Assembly (NCBI GenBank): GCA_002731825.1
Contig: PCCS01000048.1
Coordinates: 1 to 64,000 of the forward strand
Length of the DNA stretch: 64,000 bases
Source of the DNA: Myxococcales bacterium
GTDB taxonomy: Bacteria > Myxococcota_A > Bradymonadia > UBA7976 > UBA1532
Direction of reading: 5' to 3'
Shown here: one piece after another, positions 60,694 to 64,000 of the stretch
How positions within the stretch are numbered: the stretch's first letter is position 1
How the letters are laid out: each line of letters opens with the position of its first letter
The notes under the pieces: model-generated
What the model was told of the DNA's origin: nothing
Databases searched by the model: none
What the model saw: the letters and a program-made list of their open reading frames with translations, nothing else
Translations under genes and position numbers: made by a program

Positions 60694-62082
60694 TTACTCG
60701 CAGTCGCCCGGCACATCGGATGTCTCACAATCACAGGCCTCCGTGGTGGCATCACATTCACAAATCGGCGTCTCGAAGACCGTCAGCATCGCCCTGGTTG
60801 CAGCACATCCGCGCACGCATTGCGCAGAGTTGTCTGCCAAGCAGCGGCCGTAGTGCCTGGACGCAATGTCCCGATGTCGTGGGTCAGATAGGGTAAACGA
60901 GTTGCCCTCCGGATCCTGAAAGTTCGCTTTAAATGCGTCCATACACCCGACGATTTGACCCGAGCATTCCTCGGTGCATGGATCATTGAGACCAAGACAA
61001 TGGGTGATCCATGCCCACTCGTTCGCGGGTGCTGAGTGTCCACCAATGCGATTTGCTCGGTCAGCTCCAAAAATCGCCAATGTGGGGTCATGCCCTTGCT
61101 CTTTTAGGATTTTATAGCCGGGCACAGCAGTGGAGTGAGCCGCATTGTCATCTTCATAGATCATGATACAGCTTCGAATGGCCTGTCCCGTCTTGACTGG
61201 GAAAACCGGGAAGTATTTACACGTGTCACAGGGCTGTACATCGACACATGCCTGCTCGTGTTCGTCAAAGGCCTCTGCGGTACAGGCACCTTCGCAATTG
61301 GGAAGCGCTATTGAGCCGTCTGCCTCACTGTAGAGGCCTGAGCCACCCTGCCATATACCGGCGATTCGATCAGGGAAACAGGTGGCCATAAAAATAGAGA
61401 ACATGGAGTTTTGGCTAAATCCTTGGACAAAGACCTTATCTGCGTCCACGTGCCCATCGGCGATCATTTGGTCTACGACTGTAAAAACGCTCTTTAGATA
61501 GCCAATGTCTTTGCTGGCCGCGTCATCGCATTGAGTATCAAAATTGGTCTCGTTGATTTCATTGTTATTGGGAAACGTCCAGTCGCCATCTGGGCTGGTT
61601 AAATCCATATAGTGGAACCCATAAACACGGGCCGAGTCCGCCCCCCTCGACCCGGCAAATTCATTGGCGGTGTAGCAGTCTGGTTGAATGATCAAGGGCA
61701 GCGGGCTGTCGCCTGCGTCTGGATTCGCATAGACCGTCAAACAGCGTTGGTCGCCTTGGTGTTCGAATGTGTAGGTCGTGAAGTTGTCTTCCGTAGCGCA
61801 CTGGCACCCTAAAGGCGGCTCCGCACTCTCCGCACAGACTGTTGGCGTCGCAGCCTGCGTCACTGACCCATCAGGTGTGTCAACCATGCTATCGGGGGCA
61901 TCAGCCATGCTATCGGGCGTATCGACCATGCTATCAGGGGCGTCGACCACACTATCGGGCGTATCGACCACGCTATCGGGCGTATCGACCATGTCACCGG
62001 ACGATGAATCGTCGCACCCGGTGATGCCGAAGGCGATGACAAACATGGATAGGGTTACAAGATAAAGTGGCTGCTTATTCAT
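60694..62082 (-). CDS. PHB-depolymerase-like exported hydrolase lipoprotein
   Basis: The 462-residue product has lipobox FGITGC and then six copies of a 7-residue repeat (VDTPDSV/M). The hydrolase domain has LPLIIQPDCYTANEFAG, VFVQGFSQNSMFSIFMATC (nucleophile Ser in GFSQN, with Asn where Gly usually stands) and a late RIGGHSAPANEWAW that may supply the His. It is Cys-rich (more than 20), with a C-terminal all-Cys segment (CECDATTEACDCE). Related in style to 59167-60492 but only distantly in sequence. 22-bp direct repeats lie upstream. Confidence 0.75.
   Translation of the reverse strand: MNKQPLYLVTLSMFVIAFGITGCDDSSSGDMVDTPDSVVDTPDSVVDAPDSMVDTPDSMADAPDSMVDTPDGSVTQAATPTVCAESAEPPLGCQCATEDNFTTYTFEHQGDQRCLTVYANPDAGDSPLPLIIQPDCYTANEFAGSRGADSARVYGFHYMDLTSPDGDWTFPNNNEINETNFDTQCDDAASKDIGYLKSVFTVVDQMIADGHVDADKVFVQGFSQNSMFSIFMATCFPDRIAGIWQGGSGLYSEADGSIALPNCEGACTAEAFDEHEQACVDVQPCDTCKYFPVFPVKTGQAIRSCIMIYEDDNAAHSTAVPGYKILKEQGHDPTLAIFGADRANRIGGHSAPANEWAWITHCLGLNDPCTEECSGQIVGCMDAFKANFQDPEGNSFTLSDPRHRDIASRHYGRCLADNSAQCVRGCAATRAMLTVFETPICECDATTEACDCETSDVPGDCE
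61875..62000 (-). repeat. 21-bp tandem repeat coding VDTPDS units
   Basis: Six 21-bp copies encode the heptad-like unit (V/M)-(V/A)-D-(T/A)-P-D-S as a lipoprotein tether. Copies differ at a few positions. Confidence 0.85.
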
Positions 62083-62119
62083 CAATGACTCCGCGGCTCT
62101 GTTCAGGATTAATTCGGAT

Positions 62120-62177
62120 CGAAAGGTCAACATTAGAATGCCGAAAGGTCAACATTAGAATGCCGAAAGGTCAACAT
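62120..62177. repeat. 22-bp direct repeats (2.6 copies) upstream of the hydrolase gene
   Basis: Copies start at 62120, 62142 and 62164 (the last partial) and are identical. The conserved core GGTCAACAT recurs every 22 bp, two helical turns, 38-95 bp before ATG 62082; on the minus strand each core reads ATGTTGACC, containing a -35-like TTGACC. Confidence 0.8.
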
Positions 62178-62354
62178 ATTTAGTGACTTGCTTGATTCAA
62201 AAATTGGTTTGGGCGCTTCATAGGCAAGCCTATCTTCATGGATTCGAGCGCTTTTATAATGCGGTGATTGGTGTCATCCAAGCCGTTCAGATATGCATTT
62301 ATCTTGGTCATCTGATCAGTAAAAATCGCCAACATCAGTCGACTGCAACCGCGT

Positions 62355-62834
62355 TTATCGATCGGCTCTCACAGGGAACTTCGCGGCCAGATCAACGGTC
62401 CAAATTCGACGGTTTTCGGTGACGGTCACGCCGCCACATAAACTGAACAAAAAAACCACCCCACATCCCCTAAAGCGGCCACCCAGGTCAGATGCACTGT
62501 CACCTAACAAGCTGATGGCACTGACATCAACGCCAACAAATTCAAGTCCCAGCTCGTAACCTAAAGACACGCTATGAGGCACGCGGTCTTCACCGATGGT
62601 ATATCGATAGTCCATGATCAGACCCTGCCAAATACCATCATCGTAGCCGACCTGAGTCAGCTCTAAACCAATGGGTACACCATTGCTGGCAAGACCGATG
62701 GTGGCACCCGCTAAAGACCAGTCACCATTGAGTTTAAATCCCTTGGCATGTCCTAGACCTGCGTGAGCGCTCACCAGGAAAGAGAACGCCAGTAAGCTGA
62801 GTCGACGTATTACGAGCTGTGATTGTCTCACCAT
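62355..62834 (-). CDS. Exported beta-rich protein, unknown function
   Basis: The 159-residue protein has signal peptide RLSLLAFSFLVSAHAGLGHA and GAGGGGG before ATG 62834. Gly-rich alternating strands (LAGATIGLASNGVPIGLELTQVG, SVSLGYELGLEFVGVDVSAI, GCGVVFLFSLCGGVTV) end RIWTVDLAAKFPVRADR. It may be a small outer-membrane barrel or outer-membrane-associated protein. It is 48 bases downstream of the next gene and may be co-transcribed. Confidence 0.6.
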   Translation of the reverse strand: MVRQSQLVIRRLSLLAFSFLVSAHAGLGHAKGFKLNGDWSLAGATIGLASNGVPIGLELTQVGYDDGIWQGLIMDYRYTIGEDRVPHSVSLGYELGLEFVGVDVSAISLLGDSASDLGGRFRGCGVVFLFSLCGGVTVTENRRIWTVDLAAKFPVRADR

Positions 62835-62882
62835 TTAAATACCCCCTCGCCTCCGTAGACCCCGACGACATCGCACCCGTGC

Positions 62883-63611
62883 CTAGTCTGGTCTCGCACC
62901 CAAGCCCATGGGGAAATCAATGCGCACATTGAGCATGTCGCCATCATCATCTTCGACGCTGACTGGCCCGTCGTAACGCATCAGACCACCAGTGCGGGTA
63001 TCGAACCAGAAGTACATGGTACTGACAAAGAGCCTCAGAACCGCCGCATCTGTGTCCACAGCCACCAGAAACTGGCCTGGCTGAGCAGGATGCGCGCGGC
63101 TCTTCCGAGCACGAAAGCGATACCAGTCCAGCCGAGACGGCGCGAGCATAACAAAGCGCAGGGTCTCCCCTTTCATCAAAGCGTCTCGCTTACTCGATAA
63201 ATAGGGCGACAAGCCTGCCCCCGTGAGATACGGCCGCGGCGGAGAGACCACCACGGAGCGCGTGGCGACACCGGCTTTCTTGCGATAACTCAGACGGACC
63301 CCGGTCTTGATACGCGTGGTCTGAGTTAGCTTACCGGTCAGGGGATGTTCGACGCGCTCATCGGGAATTAAAGGGTCTGTGTGATGGACGACCTGTCGGG
63401 TCATTCTGACTCGGCCCTGGGGATCGATGTACTGAGCTGAAAATCGAGCCTGACGCGGCCCCATCCAGGTTTCTTGGGCTTTGACCTGATAGGCCGGCTG
63501 GCCAGTCTTCAGGCCTTTCGCTTCGCCTAATATCTCACGGACCGTCTTGGCCAAAACAGGGGTGTGTAAAAGCAATACAATGATGCCAATTAGAAATCGC
63601 TGAAGACTCAT
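62883..63611 (-). CDS. Exported protein, possibly LolA-like or DUF3108-like
   Basis: The 242-residue protein has signal peptide LIGIIVLLLHTPVLA. The mature part is a beta-rich chain with alternating basic strands (YQVKAQETWMGPRQARFSAQY, VRMTRQVVHHTD) and ends YFWFDTRTGGLMRYDGPVSV...IDFPMGLGARPD. The curved-sheet look recalls outer-membrane lipoprotein-sorting or DUF3108 proteins, but I cannot confirm a family. The ribosome site is weak. Confidence 0.55.
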   Translation of the reverse strand: MSLQRFLIGIIVLLLHTPVLAKTVREILGEAKGLKTGQPAYQVKAQETWMGPRQARFSAQYIDPQGRVRMTRQVVHHTDPLIPDERVEHPLTGKLTQTTRIKTGVRLSYRKKAGVATRSVVVSPPRPYLTGAGLSPYLSSKRDALMKGETLRFVMLAPSRLDWYRFRARKSRAHPAQPGQFLVAVDTDAAVLRLFVSTMYFWFDTRTGGLMRYDGPVSVEDDDGDMLNVRIDFPMGLGARPD

Positions 63612-63900
63612 TTCACCAAACCATCCGACCGCGTGATCTCGATTGAAGATAGGCCCAAAAAAGACCGCTTAGCAAGCAGGAAAGCCCGGATGAGCAGATA
63701 CATCAGACATTCGGTAGAGCCCTACGCGTGTGGCTTAAAATGACACAGTTGAGCAGATGCAAGCTTGCTTAAATGGGCGGTACTCCACAGACCATTTAGT
63801 CCCCACCCGTCTGATACATCGGCTCAAACACCCTGCTCAGACAACGCGGACCGATCTATGGCATACTCGACTGTAACAACAACGGGGCCGGGTCTACCCA
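63612..63900. other. Intergenic near the right edge
   Basis: About 290 bases upstream of the exported protein gene (minus). I see no convincing coding sequence; a weak CATACT -10-like box lies near 63862 before the possible gene at 63901. Confidence 0.4.
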
Positions 63901-64000
63901 ATGGGTCAAACACTGAGATGTATATTTCATCAAGCATCCCGTGACTGTCTTGATGAGGCAAAATCAGATCTCATGGTTCATGAGTCAGAGAATTCCCTGT
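63901..64000 (+). CDS. Possible 5' end of a gene (partial, uncertain)
   Basis: From ATG 63901 the frame stays open to the window edge (33 codons), starting MGQTLRCIFHQASRDC. The upstream sequence (GGGGCCGGGTCTACCC) offers only a weak ribosome site. Too short to judge. Confidence 0.25.
   Translation, partial: MGQTLRCIFHQASRDCLDEAKSDLMVHESENSL

Noticed and set aside
62183-62422. Plus-strand 79-residue frame between the hydrolase and the small exported protein
   Set aside because: GTG start without ribosome site and it runs into the 3' end of a better-supported gene on the other strand.

Overview
The window reads as a chromosomal segment of a Gram-negative, predatory- or polysaccharide-degrading-type bacterium, most likely a Myxococcota (Bradymonadia/deltaproteobacterial) relative. 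The reasons are a very high load of lipoproteins whose mature N-termini are Asp/Ser/Pro or Gly-Gly rich tethers, a DUF1552/DUF1592 (planctomycete/myxobacterial cytochrome-like) gene pair, a protein with a MYXO-CTERM-like tail, Cys-rich repeat lipoproteins and several outer-membrane barrels. This assignment is an inference from protein style. No rRNA, tRNA, CRISPR array or insertion sequence was seen.

Layout. 0-6 kb: end of an unidentified gene, an M6-type metalloprotease lipoprotein, YigZ, a 14-repeat Cys-rich lipoprotein, a GST and a barrel. 6-11 kb: a translationally coupled DUF1552 -> DUF1592 pair, the latter ending in a family 2 cellulose-binding module. 10.8-15.5 kb: a repeat lipoprotein and lysine-rich exported proteins, one of them interrupted. 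16-21 kb: a metal (probably copper) island with CsoR, a recognisable CsoR operator over a promoter, two exported HMA proteins, a MerT-like membrane protein, two barrels and a flavoprotein with a cysteine tail; no P-type ATPase is present. 21.6-29 kb: a frameshifted barrel gene, SlyD, duplicated DUF1330, DUF2892, a glycosidase, a HupE/DUF6702 pair and a NUDIX hydrolase.

29-51 kb is a glycan-use locus, probably for beta-glucans. A 12-gene minus-strand operon (48056 down to 32279, mostly with ATGA overlaps) encodes a lipoprotein with three copies of a new-looking beta-sandwich module, a ROK repressor, an Opp/Dpp-type ABC importer, a GH1 beta-glucosidase, a clan GH-A glycosidase fused to an outer-membrane barrel, two small lipoproteins and a second GH-A enzyme. 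A perfect 21-bp palindrome lies just upstream of the first gene, and a degenerate copy lies upstream of a neighbouring surface glycan-binding lipoprotein (29268-31889), suggesting a ROK regulon. The extracellular enzymes and binding proteins would cut and hold the glycan, the ABC system import oligosaccharides and the GH1 enzyme release glucose.

51.3-58.5 kb is a complete histidine operon in seven genes: hisG, hisC-HAD, hisB, hisH, hisF, hisA-hisI-hisE, hisD. It is preceded by a histidine-rich leader peptide and an attenuator whose terminator and antiterminator pairings can be read directly. The HAD domain fused to HisC is the natural candidate for the otherwise missing histidinol-phosphate phosphatase. 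58.6-64 kb holds lipoproteins, two LpqC/PHB-depolymerase-like exported hydrolases, one preceded by 22-bp direct repeats, and two exported proteins of unknown role.
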